A stretch of DNA of 60,000 nt from Owenia fusiformis. Taxonomy: Eukaryota; Annelida; Polychaeta; Sabellida; Oweniidae. The stretch covers positions 23,649,759 to 23,709,758 of the forward strand of contig CAIIXF020000009.1 of assembly GCA_903813345.2 (NCBI GenBank), given 5' to 3'. Below are positions 13,001-25,000 of this stretch, one piece after another (the stretch's first letter is position 1; each line of letters starts with the position of its first letter). The notes below the pieces were generated by a model that saw only the letters and a program-made list of their open reading frames with translations, was not told the DNA's origin and searched no databases. The position numbers were made by a program, and so were the translations under genes.

Positions 13001-16000
13001 ATATACACAAGTATGTAAATCAGATTTTCTTGTTTTTGAGGTCCATATTTTCCTTCAAAATATTTAGTGCTGTGTCGATGATGCACCATCTGACCTTGAA
13101 GTTCAAATTCAGTCACGTGATTAAGATGGTTGCGGCGGTTCTTTTAAAAAGATAAAACGAAGTAAACATTTAAACCAAATAAATGTGCATGCGGTGATGA
13201 TAGGCTTAGAGAGTAGGAACTTTATAGAGAGGTAATCATGTCATGTACCTTTTAATTCAGAATTCCCCAATTCTGATCGCACACAATGCCAAGGGAACAA
13301 AACTCGAGGAGGGTGTTATACAACATGGTTACATACCAACTAATGGCAACCTAAAACCAAACTCGAAGGTCTTTATCAAACTATGGGCGATTAATGGAGT
13401 AAGTATTTGTTATAAAAATACTTAAAAGCGTACATGTATGTTTGGTAAAATTCATGTTTTTATATAATATTTAAATTGTCCACCATATCCTTGATACAAT
13501 TTTTATTAATTGTGGTATACTCATATAGTTATTCATTAAAGGTTGGTCTACCAAGTTTAGTGGTTCACAGTGCATTTGATGTCATACTGGTCTCTGCCAG
13601 TGGCGGTGTATTAGTAATTGTCAGGCGATGCAGCACATATAGTTGTGAGGGAAACTGTGTGTGTGCCCCACAAGATCAGCTTTGTGAAAAATCAGATAAC
13701 TGTAAAGTAATACAACGTAAGTAATGCATGATTGCATTTCATCTCGCTGTGATATATTACAAATCTCAATTTCATTATCATTGCTTAAATGTAAAATATT
13801 CCAGCCAATGAATATCTGAGCATCGAGGTTAACGATACACAAGATATTAGGAGACTGGAACAGTCATGTGAATTCTCGGATGACATGGACTTTACCCATT
13901 CGGACTGTTTGTTGGCAGCTACTTGGAACGTTATCGGATCAAATGAAAAAGTTGTACAACGGTAAAGCAATAATTTGTTCAAAACTGCACAAACAGTAAT
14001 GAAACCCCCGTTTATGCTGACTGACACTACAAATATATGATTTAATAAACGTCATCAATAATCAAAACTCGAAATCTAGAATGTAGTAAGTTATAGTATT
14101 TTATTATCATAGGTATGAATACTCTGCTGGAAAGAATGGTAGTTATTCTGGAAGTGGAGTATTCAATACACAAACTGACAGGGTCTGGTTTGAAGCTGGC
14201 TTCCATAATCACGCAGTAGTCACACCAACGAGTATACAACCAAATTATTTTTTTCTTAATATATAGTTTTAAAGTTGCCTTACAAAAGCACAGGGTTATA
14301 ACAATAATTTCCCCCAGTTGCATGTATTACCATAACCAAATGTATTGTACGAGTGTCATGAATTACTTGCAGTGCTAGTGATTTAATTGCAATTTCATAT
14401 TTAAATCAATACATTAAATAGGAAGATTACAACATGGTGATACGTATGTGTTCTATGTTCGGGCCTGGTATGACAATGACACATATACTGTGTTTTCATC
14501 TGATGGAATAACAATTGATATCACTCCTCCACGTGTCAGTAAAATGAGACAGGTAATAGAGAGATTCTTACGTATAGACAACGATTTATAAAAAATATCA
14601 CACTTATGGACGTATGAAGCTGTGCAATAAATGATGCCGTTATGAAACACTTTATAACTTAATATGCTTATACATTGTCTGGGAATAATGAACATGTTAT
14701 AAGTGAGACACACTATCTGAAGAGACACAACTGTAAGCCGGGAAAGAAGTGTGGTAAATTATATCATGTATATATGTCTAATTTGTTTAAACTAATATTT
14801 GGCATTGAACGTGCTAAAAGTCATTATTAACGCCATTAAAGGTTGATGAAAGTGATGATCATAATGTTCCATTCGACAAGGATTACACAAGGAGCCTGGA
14901 CAACATAAGTGTAAAATGGACTGGAGTGTTCTCTGATTTTGAATCTGGTATATCACATTATATGTTAGGAATAGGAACACATATACAGGGTAGGTCAAAT
15001 TGTATCGGGGTGTGTACTTTCGGTTCAACATAACCTATTTTATTAAGTTCATAGTCAAAATACCAGAAAGGTAACCATTTTAAGGACTGTATCTTTCATT
15101 TGTAGTGGATGATTCTTACACATTTACAAAGTACAATACAACAATAGCACATCTGAAAAAGCTATCATTAGTGGCAGGACAGAAATATTTCACAACAGTT
15201 ATTGCTGTCGCTAACAATGGTCTGGAGTCATCAAAGGCTTCAGATGGATTCATTGTGGATGTGGAGCCGCCAACTTCAGGAATAGTGATAGATGGAAGGT
15301 GTAAGTCATTAATGAACAAGAGTGTTATATATCACTAGCTACTACTTTTTACTTTCTGTCATGTAAGATGTCATCTGAAAGATGAAGTTTTCACTAAACA
15401 CTCTCATGGTGTATTCTTATGTTTTTGCAGTCTTACATGATAGTGACTATACAAATCGAACAACGATACTACATGCACAGTGGCATGGGTTTTATGACAG
15501 ACATAGTGGTATAGGTTACTACATTGTATGTGTGGGAACAACAGAAAATATCTCGCATTGTGATATTTTCCAAGGCCAGTCAGTGGGATTGCAAACATCC
15601 ATTACCATTGTTCCAAAACAACCATTGAAGCATGGTTAGTAATATCATTACAACTATATACTTTGTAGAAGTATTTTAACAATTTTTGGACCACAGGACC
15701 ACTTAGTAAAGAACTTGTGTAATTCAAAATGATGGTCTAAATTACTATATCTACCTTTGATTCCCTTTATAGGAATGCGTTACTTTACTAAAGTTCAGGC
15801 TATTGATGCTGCAGGTCTTGCATCAAAAATCATATCTTCAGATGGCATATGTGTTGACACAACCCCTCCAGACATTATGCATACCGATGCTGTAAGCCGC
15901 AATTTGCTCGGAAACCCATCATTTGAAAAGGACACTCCTGCAGTAGATATTAATGATTACCACCTTTGGTACAATGCAACCATCCGTTCACCAAAATACT

Positions 16001-18715
16001 GGGATACTAAAAGGGGAACTCGTGTCATAATAGTCAACAGTAAAGATGGTGAGATGAAAGATGGTGACCAAGCTTGTATGCTGTTTGGAAGCTTGATTCA
16101 ACAATTTCAAACTATTCCAGGGGTTACTTATAGTCTAAGATTCTTCGTAAGTCATGCTCCAGACCCTTCTTTACTTTACACAACAGAAACTGGACGTGTC
16201 CGTGTTGCAGGGAAAGATCAAATATTAAGTATATACCCACGCCAGGAATTACCACCTCTCCACAATGGCCATCCTAATATGAATATACAAATAGGTTCAT
16301 TAGTCGCATGGCATAAACATTTAGTTCCATTCATAGCCATTGAATCAACGTCGACATTAACCATTGAGACGCTGGACTTTAACTCTGGTTTCTTAATCGA
16401 TGATGTCATAATCGAACAGTTAGCTCATAATGATACAGAAGGTGATATAGAAGTAACTTACCAACAAGCTGGAGAGTGGTCATCCATACAAGCTAGTTGG
16501 CAGGTTCTTGATATGGAAAGTAACATAGCGGAGGTATCTTGGGCTATAGGTAAACAATGACTACATGTTATATCATCGAACCCCTAGTAGTACAGTAATC
16601 TGAAAACTTGGTTATCACAATAATTCTTGTATTCGTACTGTCATCGAAACATATTTAAGTTATCATACAATTTATTAAGGTCTAGTGAGAGGCGGAATAC
16701 AACTTCAACCATATAAATCTGTTGGTAAACAATCGCATGGCATTAATACAAAACTCCATCTTATGGAAGGCATGACTGTACATGTTACACTTATGGTTCG
16801 TAACAATGCAGATCTTGCAAGAGTGATATATAGTGAGCCCTTGGTCATTGACCACACTGCACCAGTCATCGAATATGTATGGGATGGTAAGAAGTCGGGT
16901 AAGAGGAACAAAATACTCAGAATGGAAGAATTGTAAAATTTTGATATATTGGGTGCTGGAGTGATGAAATGGGTTGCTATTTTGTAGTTATTTTAAATTT
17001 CCCTTTTATATGTGTTTCCTCTTTCATGAGCTTAGATCTCAAGAATAAGTATTTTCAGACGGAGCATATCAGGCAGGGGTTGAACTTACAGTAACGTGGA
17101 AAGTGGAAGACAAAGAAACACCGGTCAGTCATTGCCAGGTAGCATTTGGTGAGTAGTTCTCTGTTACATTATAAACTTATTTTGTAGCTTATGGGCCTAT
17201 AATTATATAATATCATTACCGTAGTTGAATTAATTGTATGAGTCAATTTAAAAATGATGTTGCATAGGTTATGTCCGAGGATTGGATGATATATACAAAT
17301 TTACAAACGTTCAACCAGTACTGGAGACTCCGATGACATTCTCAACGAGGAACTTTACGTCTTTAAAACATGGAACAATTATATACGCTACTGTACGATG
17401 TTTTAACAATCTTGGGTTATGGAGCGAACAGTCGTCAAACGGCGTTACTATCCTCAAAACTCCATCAAATGTCCAGGATGCATTTGTTGATATTCTATCA
17501 AACAGAATATCACAGTTTCAATGCCATGAGGGATTTCATAATGATCTGGAGACGTTGCGTATAAAGTGGACTGGCGTTCAGTCCCAGTCAAACTACATAC
17601 ATCATTACGAGGTAATATTCCTGAGGTAACATATCCTGTATCTACAAGCCATTGTACTTTTGTCCAGTATGTACTTCTTTCATCAAGAGATGAAAGTGTG
17701 TGTGAGAGATGAGAATCCAAAGAGTTTACTTGGGAATATTCTTGGTTTAGCAAAGGTTTAAGTTGTTTTGGTATAATATTCCATAAAAGTATATGAAATT
17801 ACGTTTATAAAAAGAATGAGAGACATACGACAATATTTATCTTATTTTTTATATACTTCTCATAACTTTGATGTTGTATTTTGGAATCAATTTAGGTACA
17901 CATTGTTGATAAATATGATAACGATAGGAACCAAGTATATACAATAGGACAAGACGGTCGACAACAGGGGCAACTTGATTCTTTGCAGTTTCAACAGAAT
18001 AAACGATATAAGGTATAATTATGCTGTTTGCAGAGATTTCTGCCCAGTTAATCTTTTGTAGTAACATTAATTATTAGGTACAACATTTCGCCATTTGTTT
18101 TTTGCCACCTCATGTTCGTGTATTTGTTGTTTAGGTTAAAATTCTAGCCGTTGACCACTTAGGAGTTAACAGCGAAGATTTCTGTACAATGTTTGTCATT
18201 GAAGCGCATCGTCCAAACAAAACAGGTGTACATTTAAATAATTAGTATAATTCAACTTGCAACCATTTGTTTTATGGCAGATATTGTTGTATGTAATGTG
18301 CTTCCAAGAAGAAACCGCATTGTATAATCTCGTTTTGATAGTTTCTTGTTGGTACCCTGTACTGTTGTCACAGTATCCACATTGATCATAACGGTCTCTA
18401 ATGACTTTGGTATTACAACACTGTTTTTGCACCATAGGTGTCGCCATGACTCACACTTGGATGACTGACGCAAGTGTAAGACTACTTTGGAGCAACGCAT
18501 TTATATCATCCAGTGAGCTTTACTATGAGGTCACTGTAGGCACGAAACCGGGTGGAACAAACGTCATGAAGTGGTTCGAAACAAAAGCGACATCCATAAC
18601 ACTCAACGATGTAGACAATTCACTCGAACACTATCTGACTGTAACTGCCATAAACAAAGCAGGATTTCACACATCAGAGTCGTATCAATTTAGCTTTGAT
18701 CCTAATCAACCCTAA
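1020..18715 (+). CDS. Large FN3-repeat secreted/extracellular protein, 3' part (26 exons)
   Basis: Coding exons: 1020-1122, 1237-1353, 1531-1669, 10090-10273, 10433-10709, 10811-10997, 11412-11620, 11811-11923, 12135-12254, 12424-12549, 12807-13010, 13261-13398, 13542-13716, 13805-13961, 14113-14231, 14422-14552, 14842-14989, 15106-15300, 15431-15634, 15773-16549, 16680-16886, 17059-17148, 17268-17611, 17896-18012, 18135-18225, 18438-18715. All introns are GT-AG and phases agree at every junction: 4950 nt, 1649 residues plus stop. The protein repeats an FN3-like unit of roughly 110-120 residues. Recurrent signatures are VDTTPP or IDxTPP followed by a DG, W-x-GF-x-D-x-HSGI, YxxxxGT, LxxGxxYxxTV and NxAGL-x-SSDG. 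No transmembrane segment or GPI-like tail is seen at the C-terminus, so a secreted matrix or adhesion role is inferred. The 5' end and signal peptide lie upstream of the window. The start of exon 10811 could instead be three bases later. I do not recognise a named orthologue. Confidence 0.85.
1699..2584. mobile_element. hAT-like non-autonomous element with minisatellite ends
   Basis: Both ends are arrays of the word GTCAACTCAACCCCAA and variants (about 11 on the left, 1705-1880; inverted on the right, 2395-2578), so the element folds back on itself. The eight bases CTGTCAGG flank it on both sides (1691-1698 and 2585-2592). The termini after them align (GCTTCCTGGTCAAC against GGTAACTGGTCAAC). 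No open frame is present. It lies in the long intron of the FN3 gene. Confidence 0.65.
4683..4706. repeat. (ATC)n microsatellite
   Basis: An uninterrupted CAT/ATC run of about eight units in the unique centre of the 7.4 kb element. A tract of ten or more G lies at 4498-4508. Confidence 0.85.
4785..5587. mobile_element. Inverted-repeat MITE of about 0.8 kb
   Basis: TAGAGAATTTTCGTTATAAG followed by AAAAACTTATACGTATACTTA at the left returns inverted at 5526-5587, giving about 60-bp arms. The interior is non-coding; one open frame of 87 codons starting near 5432 runs through the right arm and is not credible. It is nested in the 7.4 kb element. Confidence 0.55.
6613..6721. repeat. Short inverted repeat with the GGTCACATTTGCTGC word
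   Basis: GGATCACATTTGCTGC at 6622 and the reverse complement of GGTCACATTTGCTCCGA at 6706-6722 face each other. The same word recurs at about 21900 with GAGTATTTTGTTC after it, so this is a dispersed repeat family. The open frame across it (88 codons) is not protein-like. Confidence 0.4.
6922..7719. mobile_element. 0.8 kb foldback element
   Basis: AAAGGATCTTGTACACCTGC ... GATCTCCCCATGAACAAAA at the left end is repeated inverted at 7672-7719 (arms about 45 bp). A second internal inverted pair (CTGAATCGATTGCAAA) lies at 7196-7290. No coding sequence. Nested in the 7.4 kb element. Confidence 0.6.
7903..8612. repeat. Head-to-head pair of decayed coding-like segments
   Basis: The plus strand at 7942-8040 and the minus strand at 8500-8612 encode related peptides: PLSKITISLNPDVQSTSFEY with VPDTFGHP, and PLSKNTISLQPDVQSRSFKY with VPDTFGRP. 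Similarity is higher in protein than expected for random DNA. Both are short and open only locally, so they are remnants of one unrecognised gene or element ORF. The stretch preceding the left copy (GGATACAACTGACGAG) is also found in the arms. Confidence 0.4.
8924..9003 (+). repeat. tRNA-like pol III promoter remnant in the right arm (mirror at about 3599-3685)
   Basis: GTTGGTCTCATGGTTAGCG resembles a D-arm/A box, and GATCGAGACC about 45 nt on matches a B box. A second such unit (CTAGTGAATAACCAAG, then TGGTTCGTATCCC) lies next to it (about 3799-3855 and, inverted, 8760-8815). Acceptor stems do not pair, so these are tRNA-derived repeat parts, not tRNA genes. Confidence 0.35.
13542..13716 (+). 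other. Cysteine-rich exon inside the FN3 gene
   Basis: This exon departs from the FN3 pattern. A hydrophobic stretch (VILVSASGGVLVIVRR) is followed by seven cysteines within about 28 residues (CSTYSCEGNCVCAPQDQLC, then DNC). It sits where an FN3-type linker would be expected, and the following two exons also lack the FN3 signature until LQHGDTYVFYVRAW. It could be a small disulfide-bonded insert. The hydrophobic stretch is too short and polar-flanked to call a membrane helix with confidence. Confidence 0.5.
15773..16549 (+). other. Exon with FN3 end, galactose-binding-like (DUF642-like) module and next FN3 start
   Basis: This 777-nt exon is by far the longest in the FN3 gene. It begins with the end of one FN3-like repeat (YFTKVQAIDAAGL, then SSDGICVDTTPP). 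It continues with about 180 residues that do not look like FN3: NLLGNPSFEKD, a DGDQACMLFGS stretch, QQFQTIPGVTYSLRFFV and a closing GFLIDDVIIEQL. The pattern NxSFE ... DG ... IxQxxxTxPGxxYxLxF ... IDDVxI is that of DUF642/CBM-like jelly-roll domains of the galactose-binding superfamily. The exon ends in the first strands of the following repeat. The fold assignment is by motif only. Confidence 0.55.
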
Positions 18716-18750
18716 TGGGCTAGAATGTATAATTATACACTTTGGTGACG

Positions 18751-18756
18751 AATAAA
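18751..18756 (+). terminator. Polyadenylation signal of the FN3 gene
   Basis: AATAAA lies 36 nt after the stop codon of the last FN3 exon. Confidence 0.6.
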
Positions 18757-18794
18757 ACTTTCAGTAAAAATGTTTTGGACAATTTCCTTATCAC

Positions 18795-18800
18795 TTTATT
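18795..18800 (-). terminator. Polyadenylation signal of the NAD(P)-binding gene
   Basis: AATAAA on the minus strand, about 210 nt past the stop of the convergent gene. The two 3' ends are only tens of bases apart. Confidence 0.4.
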
Positions 18801-19012
18801 CCACATGTGTTCACATATGTGCAATATTTTGTTCCTGTTTCACATCCCTTAAAATGCCAGCCCTTTTGTAAGTTGATACTATAAGTGAACATTTAGCTGG
18901 ACTCTCATTTTATATTACCATTTCTTCGTCTCGCTAACACCAAGTATACTGTTCTTGACGACAGCAAGGCAACTTGATATGTTATGGGCTGGTACAAGTG
19001 ATATGTTATAGC

Positions 19013-22000
19013 TCAGTCCTTTGTTCCCATAGAGATCAATTTGTTTGCAAATTCTTTGTCCTTACTAGTCACTACTTGAAGCATAAACTTTGCAACGTCT
19101 CCTCGGGAAATAGTCCAGTTTTGTCCTCCTTCAAGATACTGCCCTTCGTTGTGGTGAATGATTTTACCTGAAATCATAAACTCAAGATTATTTGGATATT
19201 TGTTGTTATTGACCTTTTTATTCTTAAATTAAGGAATGCAACATACGTGAGCAATAATTGTAAATAAATCCCGCTCTTTTTTTAATACAGACACGGCTGG
19301 TCTCGCAGTTTCCTCTCGGGCCTTTACTTGATGTAAGACGATGACATAATAAAATAAAACAATATAAAAGAGGTTATTTACATCCCTACTTTCACGCTTG
19401 CTTAGCAGTATTCCAGCCTTACCTGATGGAGGTTTGTTCACCAACTGTACAGGTTTGACTGCTGTCCATTCAAGATCGTCACACTCTCCTTGCAGATAGT
19501 GCTCCATTTTTACCACATCATCAGTTATCGGTTTAATGAACCAGAAGAAAAGGGAAAACGCCCATTTCATCAACCATCCAAATTCTTCTGAAACTGCATT
19601 GGAGAGTGTCCATGTTACATCAAATGAAGCAAGCCATTTTGAGAATTTATTTATTATTTACATTGTGTGTTTACTAATATTGCCTTTCTTACTTCCACTG
19701 TATAAAAAAACGAATATTGCTTGCAAATAACGAGCAATTCTGGTGTTTATTTGCTTCGAATTGCATGTTATAAACAGTAATCATCACTGACAAAACACAG
19801 ACAATAACTGCATATATGGAACACAAATATATGCAGCTGCATATAACAAACATCCACAGAGAATACTGACTAAATATACGGGTACTGTCACTGAGTATAT
19901 TTGCTTATATTCAGACATACTTTGCATATTTGCTGTTTACTTGTGATTATATGCAGCGCAGAAACTGCATATACCTGCTTATTTTGGGATAGACAAATAT
20001 AAGCAGTTGAGTATACTAGATATATATAGAAATTAACACTGGTTATATTTGCATATGATCTGCATATACGCCATTTTTCATGAGTATTCCTGCATATTTT
20101 GAGATAAGTGATATGCAACATGTGATTATATTGAGACATGCACAAGAATATAAACTAACTACATTAGCATATATGGAGCCAAGATCGGTATATTTGACAT
20201 TGCTTTATGATCATATGCAGCACAAAATATGCATATTTTTGCTTATTTAGGAGGACTGGTAGACGCTGTTTTGTGAATTGGGCATCAACCCAGGCATAAA
20301 CGGGAGTTAAAACTGAATATACACGTTAACACAAGTTAGAAAAAAGTGCACATAAACAGTTTTAACGTTTTTTATACTTTATTTTAAATTTCTTTAGATG
20401 TGTATTTAAAATCATTTTCAAAAACAATGACATGATGTTCAATACTAAAAAAATATGATGAAACATTTTGATGGATATAGATAGGATTATTATGTTTTGG
20501 CCAATCCTGTATACTGCTAAACAAATATATTTACATTGCATTGTACATGATGTAACATTATATTTCTATCTTTAAAATGGTGCGAACTAATTATGCTCCA
20601 AATCAATGTATGCATATTGCTTGATCTAGAAAACTGTGTTTTTGTAGTTAGATATGGTCTGTCTTCCGGTAGCACATTCCCGTACGATACCGATTTCTGC
20701 TTTCCCCATTCAAACTCCTTTCTTCTACAAGTTTCTCAATATCTATGTAAATTCAGCTATCACATGATTTCTTTTTTGCGAGAAATCTGTCACTGCACAC
20801 AAATACACTGCTCTGGAGACACTGCTCTGAAAATACATAGACACTCCTGTGTATTTTAATCAATGATACAAAGACACCAGTTTATAGCATACTGTTCAGC
20901 CATACAGTATAATGGACCTTCCAAGACAATCAATTAATTAAATTATCAAGATCAATGCCAAGTCTTATATTTACAACAATTTGCCAAGTGTCTTTATTGT
21001 GTTTTTTATTCATCGAACCTACTTATATCAAAACTCAATCATCTATCCATTAAGAGAAATAAAAAGAGAAATAAAAGTAAGCTAAACTTTCACTTACAAG
21101 AGGCTTCATCGTGTTCCAGGGTCTGGCGTGGAGCAAACGACTGTCTGGCTAAATTGCGCCAATGTGTAGGCATTCTCACCATATGGCTTTATATTTATTG
21201 ACTACTCGTAGAGCAAGCAAAGCAAAGTAAAATGTCAACCACCTTTGTGCGTGTCACGTACGATCATTACTTGTGCACAATAGCTCGGAGACATGCAGCT
21301 TGCTCAATATCCACCCTCCCATAATCTTCAGTTATTCAATAACAATAGATATTGTTAAAACATGAAAGACTAAATTCTGCAACATTTTGCTGCTATATTG
21401 AACAATCATAATGCTACATATTGATGAACCCATGATTTGACATCTCTAATAAGTAATCTAAACATAAACAGTGCTAATTACCTGACACAATTGCACAATT
21501 GTTGCCGGATGTTTGGAGAAGCATTCGTGATTTGTATAGAATTACCCTTTCATTCTTGGCTTTCAAAATACAAACTAATAATTCACTTTTTATGTATTCA
21601 GTTTTAATTTCAAATAATAAGCTTATTCATAGAATTAAATCTGAATGACATTCTGGTGATTTAAGAATTGTATTAATCTTGGACCCCCTCCCGACATAAT
21701 ATCTCTTTAATAATCTGCAATCAAGAAATTGATAGACATACTTTAATCAGATAAATGGCTTATTTAGTTGTTAAGATTACTGATAAAGTGTTTGTTGGAA
21801 CCCTTATTTAATATTTGTGTAGGCCTTGATATATATCTTATCTATATAGGGATTCAGCAAGGAATTATTGGGTCAAATGTATTTTCCTCGCTAATGCCTA
21901 GGTCACATTTGCTGCAATTCATCGGCCCGGTTGAGTATTTTGTTCCAAACTGAAATATCTGTTGCAATCAAATGTTTCAAAAGCCATTTACCATGATTTA

Positions 22001-25000
22001 AGCAAATCATTAAAGTCTCAATAATAATCATTAAAATCTCAATATTTTATTTCAACAAATGCCTTGATCTCAGATATTACTTTCCCATGGATTTAAAAAT
22101 CATCCCAGCACTAATTATAAGTAACACCATTGAACACAAGCCGTCTGATTGCATTACTTGCTAAAATAACATCCTTAGAAGTGAACAATACAAACAGCTG
22201 ATTATAATCTAGCTAAGTCCCCCCCCCGTGGTATCCATGCCCGCCTTGTTATATTCTTAAAAATGTTGAACTACCTTTTGTATTCCTTCAGAGATAATCG
22301 GTTAATTTCTGAATTTAACAGAAATTTAATTATACAATGTAGCACGGGGACTATACAATCATTACATACATGTAAACTTACCTTGCAAAATAATTTTTAT
22401 GCGGAAATTAGAACCACCGGCTGTAGAAATTAATCCATATAATAACTATAACAAACGGATTAATATTAGTGAGAACTTAACTCATTTGCAAGAATTGAAT
22501 AATAAGGGATTAAAGTTTTGTATATTGCTCTGGCATGTCAAAAGGTATTTTTTGTTAGTTTGCTCTACCATGCACAAAACTTAATAATTGATCTGTCAAA
22601 TGAAACAGTTGCAATAAATGTGCCCGTTTCTTTATCTTTATTATCAAATAATCAATTGAGCATACCGAATCTTTCAAATTTCGTGAATATATTTGGAAAT
22701 GAGAAACAAAGCAAGATCCAATTCGAAATGGAAACAAGGCTATCTCTGATAAAATGCATTACAGAAAACATGTATTGTGAAATATATTGTTTGCAAGTTT
22801 AACTCAGTAAAGTCACCTGAATAATGTATGTCCCCTAATATCTTATTACACAATTGAGAAGAGACTGAGGCAATTCATCATATTACAGGCTCGTCGTGAG
22901 CTTTTGCCTGGGGGGGGAGGGGGGCTCACATACTTTCAAAAAAGTTCATTTTAAACGCAATTGATATTTCATGCAAAGATCATGTAGAATATAGATTTTA
23001 GTGTCAAGGTTATCTCATTTGATTTCACAAAATGGCTCACCTTATAACCTTATGTATAATCACTATTTGAACCAGGGCAGAGTCAGCAATTGTTCAGGGG
23101 GTGAGATTTCTTGGGTTTGCCTAAATGCGATGCCGAACGAAGCGAGGCCCGGAACGGCGTTTACCCCCGGAACTTTTGGATGTCGACGTCAATGTTTTTT
23201 CATATTTTGCAAAATTGCTTTTTCTTATTGAGAGGGTGGGGAATGCAAGCGCACGTGTCACCCCCCCCCCGCCTTGGCTACGCCCATGCGAACCTACACC
23301 CAGCTGTAAACAGGTATGGGAATTATGTTAGAATGATCACGACATAGATAATGAGACGGAATGTAGCCTGTATAACTGTTGATTCCCGGGTTTTGTCTCT
23401 TCATTCTCATATTGTCAAATTATCAAAAAATGACATTTTGTTTCACAAAACTGCACCGAAACATAGAAATGTACACGAAGGCAACCGCATTTACAACCTA
23501 TAGTTCTGAAAAAGCAGCATTAAAAAAGCCAGTTTCAAACTGAAGTTAAAAAGCCGGCTTTTTGATACCCAGTTTGTAAAATTCAAATTGGAATACTATC
23601 TTTATTTTCCATTTAAACTTAAATCAATTTATTATAAACAAACTATCCGGGCAAACTATGACCAAGCATCGGGAATAGAAAACTCATGTAAATGAGTTAT
23701 ATAAGACAATGAAATCAACACTGATTGAAACATAAACACTATAAAATCTTCTTTCGATTCCATTACCTGTCATAATTTTTTTTTAAATACCGACTTTACC
23801 GGGAGAAATTTAGCATGGGCTTTAATTCAAAGGCAAGAATGTGTTTTGATAACTTATTAAGCGGATTAAAAGCTGTTGGACGTTGCTCCAGTGATTTATA
23901 TTTTATGATTTTGAATTGATGTGTGGATTATAATTGAAATCGAAAACATGACCAAAAAAGTCTAGACTTCCATTTGCTTTGATCATGAGGAATTGGAAAC
24001 AATTAAAGCGGCGATTTGAAAAAGTAAAAAATTGAATTCCCATGCATAATCCAAGATTTAATACCTTCTCAGGAAGAATTAGGTTGCATTGAGTAGAGAT
24101 AATAAGTTCAGCGGTGTAGCCAGCTTTCGGTCGGGGGGGGGATAGCCATACAAAACACGTGTTTGCACAAGCTATTTGTATTAGCAACTTTTGATAACTA
24201 CAAGGAAGATCTCTCTTTTCTGGCGCGACTGTAAAGTTGTCCAAAATCATAATCATAATTATAGTAAAAATATATCATTTCAAAATCCATCTAGTTGCTT
24301 ATTATACACAGGTAAAGTCATATTCATTAACATGGCCGTCGCCAGGGGGTCGCGTCGGGTGCGCTTGCACCCCCCCTTGAGTTTTGCCTCGTCGCTTTTT
24401 ACAAAATTTGACTCGTCACTTTTTTTTATTTGCCTCAGAAAAAACGTGAATATTTTGCCTCAAGTTATTTGTAGCACTTTCTCCATGGCTTTGACGCCAC
24501 TTTCCATACGAGAACCTGGAATGTCACTCTGATTAATACCCAAGATCTATTAAAAATGAGAGAGAGAGAATGTTTCGTTCTCATAAACTTCCGGTTGTAG
24601 CATTGCGCGAATAAATTTGGCCATGATACTTTTAGTGTATTGCGCAACCTTTTCAAATTTGCGCAAGAAATTTTATCCCGCCTTCAACACTGAACGAAAA
24701 GCACAGTTGAGCACAAATCTTCTGTAAATGCTCCAATTGATTTCTACAGATTACGATATAATTTGGATTAGTTGTGAGAGGATGATTTGTAGAGGTGATG
24801 AATGTAAGTAATAGTTACTTTTTGAGCGTAAAAATACTAAAAAATAAAAACCAGAACAGAAGGAACAAGACGATTAATTTTCAAGTTTTTTGAGAAGAAT
24901 ATTGCTGTGTTAGCGTGGTCGTGTCCATTATTAGTGTGGGGGTGGAAGGATTCGTTAAAAATTCTCTCCTCTTTTCTGTTGATGAATAATCAAGATGCAT

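Noticed and set aside
20593-20859. 88-codon plus-strand frame
   Set aside because: Low-complexity AT-rich translation in the middle of an intron; no splice or motif support.
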